A stretch of 64,000 nucleotides of DNA from Catenaria anguillulae PL171 (lineage: Eukaryota; Blastocladiomycota; Blastocladiomycetes; Blastocladiales; Catenariaceae): positions 248,001 to 312,000 of the forward strand of contig MCFL01000015.1 of NCBI GenBank assembly GCA_002102555.1, written 5' to 3'. Under the pieces are notes generated by a model that was given only the letters and a program-made list of their open reading frames with translations, had not been told where the DNA came from and made no database searches. Each line of letters opens with the position of its first letter. The stretch's first letter is position 1. Below, in pieces: positions 1 to 11,339 of the stretch. A program made the translations under genes and the position numbers.

Positions 1-992
1 CGACGGGATTGAGCTTGCCCTCGGCAAATCCTTGCAGCAGCGCCTTCCACACGCGCAGAATCACGGCCGGTTCGGCGACACGATACTGGCCCCAGAACAC
101 GCCCATGACACTCACATTCTTGAGCAGGATGCGGTTGGTGGTGATGGATTCGGAGCCGCCCGGCGGAAACTTGGCAAACCCAACGACAACCTGCAGTCGG
201 TCCATGTGGATAAGTGAGTCGAGTGGGCAACGACAATAGAATATCGAAAGAAAGCGTATGTACCAATCGCGCATTCCAGGCCACCACCTTCAAACTCTTG
301 TCAATCTCGCCCACAGGGTCATAGACAACGTCCACGCCCTTACCCTTTGTAATCTCCTTGACCCGCTGGACCCAATCCTCGGTCTTGTAATTGACCACAT
401 GATCCGCGCCATTCTGCCTCATCACCTCCAACTTGTCGTCAGACGATGCCGTTGCAATCACCCTCGCGCCAAGCATATGCTTAGCAATCTGGACCGCGGC
501 CAACCCAACGCCCCCCGCGCCCGCATGCACAAGAACCGTTTCACCGGGTTGCACATTGGCCCTGACCACGAGTCCGGCATATGACGTCGGATACGTCAAA
601 AAGATGCCTGCCGCTTGGTTCATGGACAGCGTCTTGGGCACGGCAATCACGCCGCGTGCATCGGCAACCACATGTGTTGCGTAGGCACCCACTTGAACCG
701 CGCCAAACACGCGGTCGCCCACCTGGAGGTGTGTGACTTGTGGGCCAAGTTGCTCGACCACGCCCGAAAATTCAGACCCGGGCGTGAAGGCACCCTTGGG
801 CCGGTATTGGTATTTGCCTTGGACGAGCAGCAGGTCAAAGAAGTTGCAACCCACGGCGTGGATGCGGATCAGTACTTGGTTAGCGCCCGGCGTGGGTTTC
901 GGCAGCGCGGTGGGGGTGGTCGGGAACGCGGCCAGGTCCTGAATAAAGCCGGGGAGGTGCAGGGCTTGCATCGTTGTGTGTGAGGTTGTCAT
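1..992 (-). CDS. NADPH:quinone oxidoreductase, zeta-crystallin-like (partial)
   Basis: Medium-chain dehydrogenase/reductase of the quinone oxidoreductase (zeta-crystallin) group, which reduces quinones or enones with NADPH. Translation from the ATG at 992 gives an N-terminal GroES-like half (motif GSEFSGVV followed by VGDRVFG) and then the Rossmann loop HAGAGGVGLAAVQIAK that binds NADPH. No structural zinc-binding cysteine cluster is seen, as expected for this subgroup. Exon 1 is 992-264 (243 codons, phase 0). A 73-base intron (263-191, GTACAT...CTGCAG) is followed by exon 2, which starts VVVGFAKFPPGG and runs off the window at base 1, so the C terminus is missing. It follows the dioxygenase gene in the same orientation, with about 420 bases between them. 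The family call is firm; the physiological substrate cannot be told. Confidence 0.88.
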   Translation of the reverse strand, partial: MTTSHTTMQALHLPGFIQDLAAFPTTPTALPKPTPGANQVLIRIHAVGCNFFDLLLVQGKYQYRPKGAFTPGSEFSGVVEQLGPQVTHLQVGDRVFGAVQVGAYATHVVADARGVIAVPKTLSMNQAAGIFLTYPTSYAGLVVRANVQPGETVLVHAGAGGVGLAAVQIAKHMLGARVIATASSDDKLEVMRQNGADHVVNYKTEDWVQRVKEITKGKGVDVVYDPVGEIDKSLKVVAWNARLVHTLSFDILLSLPTRLTYPHGPTAGCRWVCQVSAGRLRIHHHQPHPAQECECHGRVLGPVSCRRTGRDSARVEGAAARICRGQAQSR

Positions 993-1408
993 GGCTGCGT
1001 GCATTGAAGATGACCGGAAAGCATCCTGGGAGAGGGAGAGGAGGGCGAGGGAGTGCGGGACATGGCACCAGGTGGACAGTGTGGGGCTTCCGATTCCGAG
1101 CTTTCCGAATTCCGACGCGCCGACCGAGGAGAGTGATTTGACGCTTTCCATGGTGGGCAAACAGACAGATGCTGATGATACTACCCTTCTCCAATTCGTC
1201 GCAGTTCATGTCAAGCTCAGAGCCTGGTTGCAAGCGGAATATGATACATACATACAGATGCGCAATACGCGACGCGGGGCATACCGAGATTAGACACGAC
1301 AGGGAAGGAATGAATGAAGGGTGATACAAGTAAATGGAGACGGAAATGAAATGGGCAACAAATACAACAGCAATTCATCTCGGGTCTCGACATCCAAGCA
1401 AAACGCTT
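993..1408. other. intergenic: 3' end of HPPD and promoter of quinone oxidoreductase
   Basis: About 416 bases lie between two minus-strand genes. The region should hold the dioxygenase 3' UTR and the oxidoreductase promoter. The short open frames here have no recognisable content. I saw no RNA gene or repeat. Confidence 0.5.
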
Positions 1409-3244
<1,836 letters not shown>

Positions 3245-5304
3245 ATGTCGTTTACTCCCTCTCCGGCCGCCCTCAGCCGCTACCTGCCATCCACTTGCCA
3301 ATCTGCTCTACCTACCAAATCAACGACCACAACGCCGAGTATGTACGAGCTTGATGGCTTCCCGCCCGATGACGAGTACTTTGTCAGTGGAATTGCGTCG
3401 TTCGATCTTGGCGCGCGCACCTTTGCCAACGTGTATGTATACCTCCCGCATGCGTCGCTGTACGTCTCCGTTGGCGATGGATTACCCGGTGTACTCGACG
3501 AGCGCCGTGAGGAAAAAGTGTGCCTTGAAAAAGACCTTGAAGGATTGCACCACCGAGCAGGCCAAGTACCAGTGTTCCGACAACCACGGCTCCGACGCTG
3601 CCCAACTATTGACCGAGTCGGGATTACTCGACATTCTCGACTTGAGTCAGATCTGGCGCTCACGTTCCGAACAAGCACCACCCGAAACCATGCAATCGAC
3701 AACTGGCGGCACATTGGGTCAGTTTCTGTCGGGCGCACCCACCACGTTGCTGCACGGAATGCCGCTGTTGAAACTCACAACCCAAGCTGGCGTTGCGGCC
3801 CACGATTCGCCCATGCCACACGTGCAACTGTTGCCAGAGGGCCAGCGCTGCACAGAGCCTGTCAAGGTGCGATCCGAGTCGTTCTTCATTTTTCTCGTCA
3901 TGATGCGAACCCGGACTCTTGTCCCAATTGTCTCTCACTGTCCCCCGTTTTCGATTCGTTGTAGGCCGGGGACTTGATTCTCCAGGAAGACTTTCTCGGC
4001 GACAAGATGTGCGATCGGCTCCGAGTTTACTCGTACGTACACACGACTCCTGTGCTCGCTGTTTCGGCCGTCACTGCCTCGTTACCGAACGCTCATCCCT
4101 TGTTTCCACTTGAATCAGTCATCTGCGCACTTGCATCGATGAGGCTACCGCCAACGTCGTCCTTCCCAAGGCCGATACGGCCCTGCTGCACCCACTGGAC
4201 TTCAAGACGTACAAGCAGTGGATCAAGCTGCAGCGAAACAACGGTGGTTTCTTGCTCGCCGCCAACACTCAAGATCGGCACCAGCTTCTTGAGCGCGACT
4301 CTGGTGCCGACTGGCTCCACGACATCAATTATGGACGCAAGATGTACGACCTTGGGTCCTTGGAGGGTGGGTGCAAGCTCCTCACGGCGTTTGAGGAGCT
4401 CGCTCGCAAGCGCGCTCGCGGTGAGACTGCTCGCGGTGTCACGATCCCGCCGAGTGGGGCGTACATTGTCGACGAGCACATGCAAATGCTCGAGCGGGCA
4501 AAGATCACTGCGGCCAAAAGGAAGGCTGTGAGCGAGGAGCATGCGCGCAACCGAGAGCGCAAAGCCGCCCAGCGCCCAGCACCATCCCGCGCCCACGCCG
4601 AGGCGTTCTCGCCGTCGTTGCGCCTCGACGACTCGGGTACATTTAAAGTGCCTCACCCGCCGCGCTCGTCTGCTGCTGCTGCTGCTGCCCCGACCGCCAG
4701 GCTCGACCCTCTGTCCGCTGCTGCAACGGGCACGGCTGCTGCTCGCACAAAGGACAAGGGCAAGGGCAAGGCCAAAGCCACTGGCATGGCTGCAGACATT
4801 GGCGATTTGGCTGCCCCACAATCCGCCAAAGCCGTGTCTTTGCCCAACTTCTTGGCGTCGCCCAGTGACTTTCCCGAGCTGGCACTCCCCTTTGACATCA
4901 ACCTTGATGGCCTGATGTTTGCCTCGTCATCATCGTCATCATCCCTGTTTGCCTCCTCGTCCTCATCCGCTTCCCCACCCGCATCTACGTCTACACCTTC
5001 TTCTCTGTTTCCTTCTTCCTCCTTCCCTTTGGCCGTGGCAATTCCTGGCCCGCCCACCATCCTTGGCGCACCCGCCACCATCTCCCGGCCGCCCACGCTC
5101 GCCGCCCCCTCAGCGCCCGCCGGATCCGTCCAACAGCGTCATCCTTTCCCTGGGACCGACGCCTTTCAAGTTGAGCACTGGCTTGATCAGTTGATTCCCC
5201 GCCCGGCAGCTCACCAACAAATGGTGCTGCATCGAATGTCGACTTCTCGTCCTCGTTCCGAAACGCCGGATTCTTCCTCTAACAAGCGGCCGCGGCATCA
5301 TTGA
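3245..5304 (+). CDS. orphan protein with Ser-rich, basic C-terminal tail
   Basis: I do not recognise this gene. Exons 3245-3432, 3503-3866, 3965-4032 and 4119-5304 join in phase to a 601-residue product. The first intron (70 bases, GTATGT...GACGAG) is the least certain; an alternative start is the ATG at 3477 (MDYPVYSTSAV). The N-terminal third has a short Cys-containing segment (KKCALKKTLKDC). The middle is well ordered, with YKQWIKLQRNNGG, GADWLHDINYGRKMYDLG and SGAYIVDEHMQMLERAK leading into a charged helix. From roughly residue 330 it is low complexity: an Ala run, a Lys/Gly-rich patch (TKDKGKGKAKA), Ser/Pro runs, and a basic tail NKRPRHH that could serve as a nuclear signal. An AATAAA at 5462 supports the 3' end. 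The gene is real by codon usage and splicing; its function is unknown. Confidence 0.7.
4671..4690. repeat. CTG triplet run encoding poly-Ala
   Basis: A short GCT/CTG triplet run inside the orphan gene encodes a run of six or seven alanines. It is a simple coding microsatellite and a possible site of length variation. Confidence 0.6.
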
Positions 5305-5672
5305 TTGTGTTGGAGTGGATGGGGGGGGGGGGCAATGGCAGCGAGCGGGCATGTTGGTGTAATGTTGGATTGTGGATGATGGAAGTGATGAGCAACGCAA
5401 ACCGCCCCCCCCCCCCCTCCCAAAAAAAACCGTGACTGGTGTAAAGTTGGAATCATTCAGGAATAAAATCGACTTGTCATGACATTCAATTGCTCTGCTG
5501 CCTACCTACCCCCAATGTGTGTCGTGGTTTGCTTGCCACCGTCGCCACCGTCGGTCCATCTCGTCCTTGCTTGGTGCCTTCACCAGGCTAGGCTGAGAGG
5601 GGCAGGAACAGAAAAATAATATTGATGTTGTTCACACCAAACAAACAAACGTCACCTCCGTCCGCCGAGCGC
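5305..5672. other. convergent 3' intergenic region with G12 and C13 tracts
   Basis: The region lies between the stop of the plus-strand orphan gene (5304) and the stop of minus-strand gcvT (5673). It contains a run of 12 G (5321-5332) and a run of 13 C (5405-5417). These could pair in the 3' UTR RNA as a GC stem around a 72-base loop. An AATAAA follows at 5462. No gene is seen. Confidence 0.6.
5462..5467 (+). terminator. polyadenylation signal AATAAA
   Basis: A canonical AATAAA lies 158 bases after the orphan gene stop, shortly before the convergent gcvT gene. It is the natural 3' processing signal for the plus-strand transcript. Confidence 0.5.
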
Positions 5673-7075
5673 TTACCCGCGGTAATAGTTTTGCGGCACA
5701 AATGGCATCTTGCTCACTGTTGCCTTCTGGGTCTTTCCCCTGACCACCACCCCCACCTCGGTGCCCGACTTGTGGAATCCGCCCTTGACATAGGCCATGG
5801 CAATGTTCTTCTTGAGCACGGGCGACGGAACACCACTCGTGACCTTGCCAATGACTTGATTGGTCGCCAGGTCAACGACTTGCGCGCCCTCGCGCGCAGG
5901 CGCACCAGCGACAATGAGGCCGACACGGCGTTTGGTGATGGGACCGCCAATTTGGGACAGAATGTGCTCGGCACCCAAAAAAGTTGGCTTCGGCGCGGCG
6001 GCGCTTGGCTAAGGAACACGAATGTTTTGTCAGTCAGTCAACGAGTGAATGAATGAATCGAGCACAAAGTGATTTTGCGCGCACCAATGGTCCACAACAA
6101 GCTCGCCTCAACGGGCGACACAGACTCGTCCATGTCATGGCCATACAGGCACAATCCGGCTTCCAACCTCAACGAATCCCGCGCGCCCAATCCGGCCAAC
6201 TCCACCTCCTTGTGCTTGACCAGCAGCTCGGCCAAGGCCGGAGCATCCCCATGCTTGACTGAAATCTCAACACCATCCTCCCCCGTGTACCCACACCGCG
6301 TCACATGCGTGTGAATTCCCTTGAGCTTGATACCCGCGCCGTGCATAAACTTAAGGCCAGCAAGCGACGTACCCGCCAACTCCTCGACCACGCTGACGGC
6401 CGTGGGACCCTGCAGTGCAACCAGCGAATGCCCATCCATCACTTGCACGCGCACATCCTTGTCCCCCGCCGACGTGAATTCGGCAAGCTGAGCATGGATA
6501 TGCGCCAGGTCCTTGTCAGCGCACCCGGCATTCGACACCACATACAGCTCGTTCTCACCGACTCGCTGGATCACGGTATCGTCCAAGATGCCGCCCGCCG
6601 CCGTGGTGAATAGCGACAAGGTTGCTGCACCCGAGGGCGCCAGTCCTTGGATATCGCCCACCACCAGGCGTTCCATAAACTCAATGGCGTGACGGCCCGT
6701 CCAACGGGTTTGCAGCATGTGCGACACGTCAAACAGCGACGCATGCGTGCGCGTGTGCATGTGCGATTGGATGTGGGTGAGCGACGGGTACGACAATGGC
6801 ATGGACCATCCGGCAAACGGAACGAGTTTGCCGCCATGCGCAAGGTGGAAGTCGTAGAGCGACGTGCGGCGCGCGGCAGGTTCGGTTTCCGAAACCTGTC
6901 GGTAGTGAGTAAAATGGGTCAGGGGCAAATGGTGGTGGCCGGCGGATACGAGACGGAACTTGACGTACCGCAGAGGCCATGGTGGCGCGGCGGGCAGCCG
7001 TGGCGGCGGCCACGGGACGACGACGGACTTTGAGACGGCCAACGAAAACGCGGCAGTGCGAGCAGTGGTCAACAT
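5673..7075 (-). CDS. gcvT: aminomethyltransferase, mitochondrial glycine cleavage T-protein
   Basis: Tetrahydrofolate-dependent T-protein of the glycine cleavage system. It releases ammonia from the aminomethyl lipoyl H-protein and makes methylene-THF in the mitochondrial matrix. The start at 7075 gives an Arg- and hydroxyl-rich presequence (MLTTARTAAFSLAVSKSV) before the conserved TSLYDFHLAHGGKLVPFAGW block. Other family landmarks are SLFDVSHMLQ, GGILDDTVIQ, CGYTGEDGVEISV and LRLEAGLCLYGHDMDE. The C-terminal barrel domain includes KRRVGLIVAGAPAREGAQV and ends MPFVPQNYYRG. A 54-base in-frame intron is likely at 6949-6896 (GTATCC...CGACAG). A second intron lies between about 6065 and 6004; its donor is the weakest call in this gene. 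The open frame extends upstream to 7273 but without family similarity, so that part is taken as 5' UTR. Confidence 0.93.
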
Positions 7076-7336
7076 GGTGTCGTGACTTAAATCGGGCGGG
7101 TGGGTGGGGTATTGGTCTCTACGGGCAATGCATTGAAGGAATCCATAACCTGAAGGAGCTTTGGCCCAGAAAGGAGAAAGGCACAGACGCGACAGTGAAA
7201 TCGTGATGGGCAACGGCACGGGAAGAAGCGGCGATTCGCTCCCCATCACTGTTGCAACACAAGCACGAACCAAAACAGCTGGTGATCTGGCATTTAGATG
7301 TACTTACATTGAGGACCGACTCACACAAAAGAAGCT

Positions 7337-9139
7337 TTAATACCCAAGCTTATCGTTCAAGGCGGTTCGCCCATCGCCCGTCTGGCCCTGTGGCGGCATC
7401 CACTCGACCGACTTTTCCTGTCGAGTCATTTGCTCTTCATCATCGCTCTCCACCTCGGCCTCCACGTCCATGCCCATGTCCCGTGCAAGCGACCGAGGTG
7501 CTACAGCGGCAGGTGGCCGCGCTGGTCCGCGCTGAGCTACTACCGACGCCGGCTTGGCCGTCAAATCAGGCTGAACAGTCCGTGTGCGTTTGGGCGATGG
7601 CGGCTTGGAGCTCTGCTCGTCGTCCGTGATTGCGCGCTTCTTTGCCGGGCTTTTCGGTGCCGCCGCCGACAACTTGGGTACAGCAATGGGTGATAGCGCG
7701 GCTGCAACGCTCGAGCCCGACGAAGGCCGCGCAATCTCAACGAGCTGTTTGACACGTTCCAGGTCCTTGTCCACCTCGCCCAGCTCCTGTTCCTTTACCT
7801 TGACTGCCTCGCGCATTTGCGCCTGATCGAGGCCTTGCATGTACGCATCGAGCTCGTCCACCTCTGCATCCCCCGCGGACCCCGCACCCAGTTGAGCGCG
7901 CATCTCGTCCAGCTCGAGCTGCACGCCCTCGCGCTTGGCCTGCAACTCGGCCATCTTTGCATTCAACGACTCAAACGTCTCGACCACGGCCTTTTTGTTG
8001 GCGTGTGTGTGGTTTGCCCCCGGATGCCGCGAGGCACCTGACCGATCGAAAAACTCGTCTTCGCCATCACTTGTGCGATCTGCGTCACTCAACAATTTCC
8101 GGACCCGCGCACTTGCGGCCGACTCGCCCGCACGTGTTGCCAGCAAGCCCATGGCGTCGAGCTGGGCAAGCACCTGGAGCATGGCGAGCCGTTCGGCGTC
8201 GCGCTTGCGCGTGGCCGATCCTTGGCCTACAAGCTGGGTGTTGGCCAGCGTTGGGTCGTCTGCATCCAGTGGGACTTGAATGCGGGCAAAGATGAGTTGG
8301 TGATTGGAGTGTTTGCGTGAGCTGGAATGGTCGTCACCAGAGAGGAGAGTTGAGTCGTTGGCGTATTCAAAATCGAGTGGCAGGCCGCGGGCGTCGAGCC
8401 AGTCGGCAAGGGACTTGCGCGGGTCCTTTGCCCAGGGAGCAGAGGGAGGGATAGGCAGGTCGACCTGGGCTTGGTCCGGCTCTTGGTCAAGGTGGTGACG
8501 AGCAGTATAGGAGGACGATGGGCTGGATGCCCGGTCGATGATTCCCCAAGACGCATGCTGCTCCTGATTTTGGTCAATAGGGTCCCCGTGGTCCGACAAC
8601 GCAGATGCCGGTTCATGGTCCTCAATGAGGCGTTCCTGATCCGGTGGGCCGTGCACAATAAACATGCGCGAGCTGGATCCAAAGCGTAGCATGTCGCCAA
8701 CCCACACGCGCGTGTGTGTCTTTGCGGGCACCTGTACCTTGTTGACAAAAGTGCCATGGGTGGATCCGAGGTCGTAGAGAAAGAGCTGGCCGTCGCGCGA
8801 GAGCTGCAAGACGGCGTGGAAGCGCGAGATGGACGGGTGCTCGAGCTCGATCGAGCAGTGTGGGCGCGGCAGTCGGCCAATGGTGAGCAGCGAGGAGTGG
8901 GTGGGGAAGGCGAGGCGGTCGAGGATGACGCCCGACTTGAGGACCTCGAGCGACCAGTTGGCGTTGGGTCGTGGAGGGGCGGCCCACTCTGGCTCGGTGT
9001 AGGGCAGCTTGGGCGCGGGGGCCGGTGGTGGTGCAGCAGCAGCAGCAGCAGCAGCTGAAGATGAGCCAGAGCTAGAGCTGGAGCCAGAGGCGGCAGTCGA
9101 GGGCGGGGCAAAGCTTGACATGGCGAGTTTGAAGTGCAT
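7337..9139 (-). CDS. kanadaptin-like FHA-domain protein
   Basis: Single-exon gene for a 600-residue protein of the kanadaptin (SLC4A1AP) family, nuclear and RNA-processing associated in other eukaryotes. After a Ala/Pro/Ser-rich start comes the family opening PYTEPEWAAPP and then a forkhead-associated domain at about residues 60-165 (LLTIGRLPRPHCSIELEHPS, SRFHAVLQ, YDLGSTHGTFVNK). This fold binds phosphothreonine peptides. A middle block near residues 235-330 (PRKSLADWLDARGLPLDFEY and then GQGSATRKRDAERLAM) resembles the double-stranded-RNA-binding-like segment of kanadaptins. A coiled coil with AKMAELQAKREGVQLELDEM follows near residue 395, and then a basic, disordered C terminus. An alternative start is the second Met, six codons in. 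Transcription diverges from the gene at 9367 across a 227-base promoter. Confidence 0.9.
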   Translation of the reverse strand: MHFKLAMSSFAPPSTAASGSSSSSGSSSAAAAAAAAPPPAPAPKLPYTEPEWAAPPRPNANWSLEVLKSGVILDRLAFPTHSSLLTIGRLPRPHCSIELEHPSISRFHAVLQLSRDGQLFLYDLGSTHGTFVNKVQVPAKTHTRVWVGDMLRFGSSSRMFIVHGPPDQERLIEDHEPASALSDHGDPIDQNQEQHASWGIIDRASSPSSSYTARHHLDQEPDQAQVDLPIPPSAPWAKDPRKSLADWLDARGLPLDFEYANDSTLLSGDDHSSSRKHSNHQLIFARIQVPLDADDPTLANTQLVGQGSATRKRDAERLAMLQVLAQLDAMGLLATRAGESAASARVRKLLSDADRTSDGEDEFFDRSGASRHPGANHTHANKKAVVETFESLNAKMAELQAKREGVQLELDEMRAQLGAGSAGDAEVDELDAYMQGLDQAQMREAVKVKEQELGEVDKDLERVKQLVEIARPSSGSSVAAALSPIAVPKLSAAAPKSPAKKRAITDDEQSSKPPSPKRTRTVQPDLTAKPASVVAQRGPARPPAAVAPRSLARDMGMDVEAEVESDDEEQMTRQEKSVEWMPPQGQTGDGRTALNDKLGY

Positions 9140-9366
9140 GGGATTGTATTTATCGGTCCCAAGTGTGAATACCGTACATGTGAATAAACTCCTTTCTGTG
9201 GGCCTCTTATTTCCCTCGGGTTGGTTCCGGTGATCAGAGTCTGATCAGAGTCAGAATCAACCATCGACGGCCGGCAACGAGTTCATGGATGTTGACGGTA
9301 TTGGCCTGATCCGCATGGCCCAAACACTCTCGGCAACCCATCCTATATCCCGCAACGAACCAAACC
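9140..9366. promoter_or_regulatory. short divergent promoter between kanadaptin and the putative export adaptor
   Basis: A 227-base spacer separates two outward-facing start codons. Both flanking genes have plausible nuclear RNA-related roles, so co-regulation is possible. No specific site was recognised. Confidence 0.45.
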
Positions 9367-11339
9367 ATGGACGACGCAATGGACCTCATGGACGTGGACC
9401 TGTCGCTCGACGACCTCGTCGCCATCATCCGTACCCAGAAGCGCCAGGCAAAGTCCAAGAGCGCTTCCGCCGTCACCAACAGCAGAAACACCAGAAACAC
9501 CAGAACTACGCCGCGCCAGACCTTCCCGACCGCCAACGCCTCGGCGCGCACCATGACCAAGGCCTCCTTTGCCGCCGCCGCTGCCGCCAAGCGCCGCGGT
9601 GCCCCCTCCGCCGCCCCAACCGCCGCCACCTCCCTCTTCACCAGAGATCTGCGCAAGGGCAACAACACCTCACGGCAGCACGAAGCTTCCATCTCGACGC
9701 TCGACCTGCGCATCGAATCCGGCCGCATCACCACAAAGGAACTGCGCCAGGCACGCCAGCAAGAGCTGGCAAAGGCGTCGCGTGCATCGCTCACAAAGAC
9801 AAAGCACACGCGCGAGGCGCACTTCAAGCACGATGAGCCGCCCATTGCAAAGCTGGGCGCTGGAGACTTGCGACTGACGCTCGGGTTGAGCACAAAGCAT
9901 CTGCGCAAGTCGCCCCCTGTGCCCACCACGGCTGCGGCCAAGGGAAAGGCCAGAGCGACTCCAGTGGCTGCTCCGATCGTTGCCAGAACTGGCGCGGCAA
10001 CGGCCGCCCGGCCAGCATCTCCTCCCCAAAGGAACATGGACGATGTGCCGATTCAAGTCACGTTTACTCGGTGCACATCTCTAGTTCATTCCTCACTCAT
10101 CTCTCACCCCTGGGTTCATTTGCTCACATACATTTTTTTTCTTGATCCAGCCCCGGTAATCGCACCATTGCCCCCGCGCCACCCTCGCCTATTGTTGTGG
10201 AACTCGACCGCCCCTCCTCTTCATCCCACCGCCGCGCATCCTGGTCCCCTACCCGTCGCCGCCGCCCCGCCGCCTCGCCCGACATGGACCAATCTCGCCG
10301 GGACCGCGTCCAAGAACGCCTGCTTGCCCGCGGATTCAAGGTCGTTTCCAGCGGTCGCAACAACACTGATGACCCCATGCGCGACGTTGCCATCTTGCCC
10401 ACACGGAGCAGCACTCGCGGCAGGCGTGACGACCGGTCGCGATCGCCCATCACCAGCTCGTCGGATCGGTCCATGAGCATTGCCTCCACCACGCGATCGC
10501 AATCGCCGCCCACACCCGTTCCATCGGCACGTCGCGGTGCCACTCGGGGACAGGGCGAGCCCGAGCCGGGCGAGATTTTGCCGCATCAGAGGCAGTACCA
10601 CACTCAGCATCCGCAGTTTGCGCATGCGCAGCAGCAGCAAATGTATGGTTTTGGTGTGCCGCAACCTGTATGTTTGCTTCCAAACTTGTGTGGCTCCTGA
10701 CTTGCAGAAGACGGAAAAGATTCACCACGGATGGCGTGTGCAGCAATTCATTTCTATGCCCTCATATGCGCCCGCATACATCCAAGGCCCACCCGTGACC
10801 CAATTCATGCCCGCACACGCCGCTCCAGCGCCCTCCACGTCCAACTCGTACCGGCCCGATGACTTGCGTACCAATGCGCCCGTGGCCACATACACTTGCC
10901 GCCTCAGCAACTGCCACCCGAAATCAAGCCCCAGCTTGCTCTCCGTACCTATGCCATTGTCTCACCCTGTCAACCTCTGCTTCAATGCTCACTCTTTCAC
11001 TCCCGAGCATATAGAACCAATTTGCGGCGGAATTCGAAGGCTTTCTCGACGTGACTGCGCGCCCACAACCCGACTCGCGCCTGCCGCTCGTGATCTACGT
11101 GACCTTTTCCCGGCGGCAGTCGGTCCGGCAGCTCATTCGCACGCTGCACAACCAGACCGTCAGCTCGTACACGATGCGTGCCGAGGCCGTCATGACGCCG
11201 CCGGATATCGTGCAGGCGTTGCAGATGAAGGGAATCAATGCCGTTGGGTATGTCCATTGATAGGATTATTTCGTCCAGGACACACAACTGACAAGTCGCC
11301 TTTGTGTGTGTGTTCAGCGGAGATGTGCATGCATATTGA
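9367..11339 (+). CDS. putative mRNA-export adaptor with N-terminal UAP56-binding-like motif
   Basis: Five exons (9367-10070, 10151-10667, 10708-10944, 11015-11247, 11318-11339) join in phase to 570 residues. Introns are 80, 40, 70 and 70 bases. Residues 9-26 (VDLSLDDLVAIIRTQKRQ) resemble the UAP56-binding motif of ALYREF and UIF adaptors, whose core is a short acidic helix of the SLDDII type followed by basic residues. The rest is largely basic and disordered: Ala/Lys-rich to about residue 230, then Arg/Ser-rich stretches (HRRASWSPTRRRRPAA, RRDDRSRSP) typical of RNA-binding adaptors. The C-terminal end is more ordered (QSVRQLIRTLHNQTVSSY, PPDIVQALQMKGINAVGG) and unassigned. The gene and its splicing are well supported. 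The export role is inferred from one short motif plus composition. Confidence 0.68.

Noticed and set aside
7076..7273. N-terminal extension of gcvT to the ATG at 7273
   Set aside because: The Met at 7075 begins a good mitochondrial presequence; the upstream translation has no family similarity.
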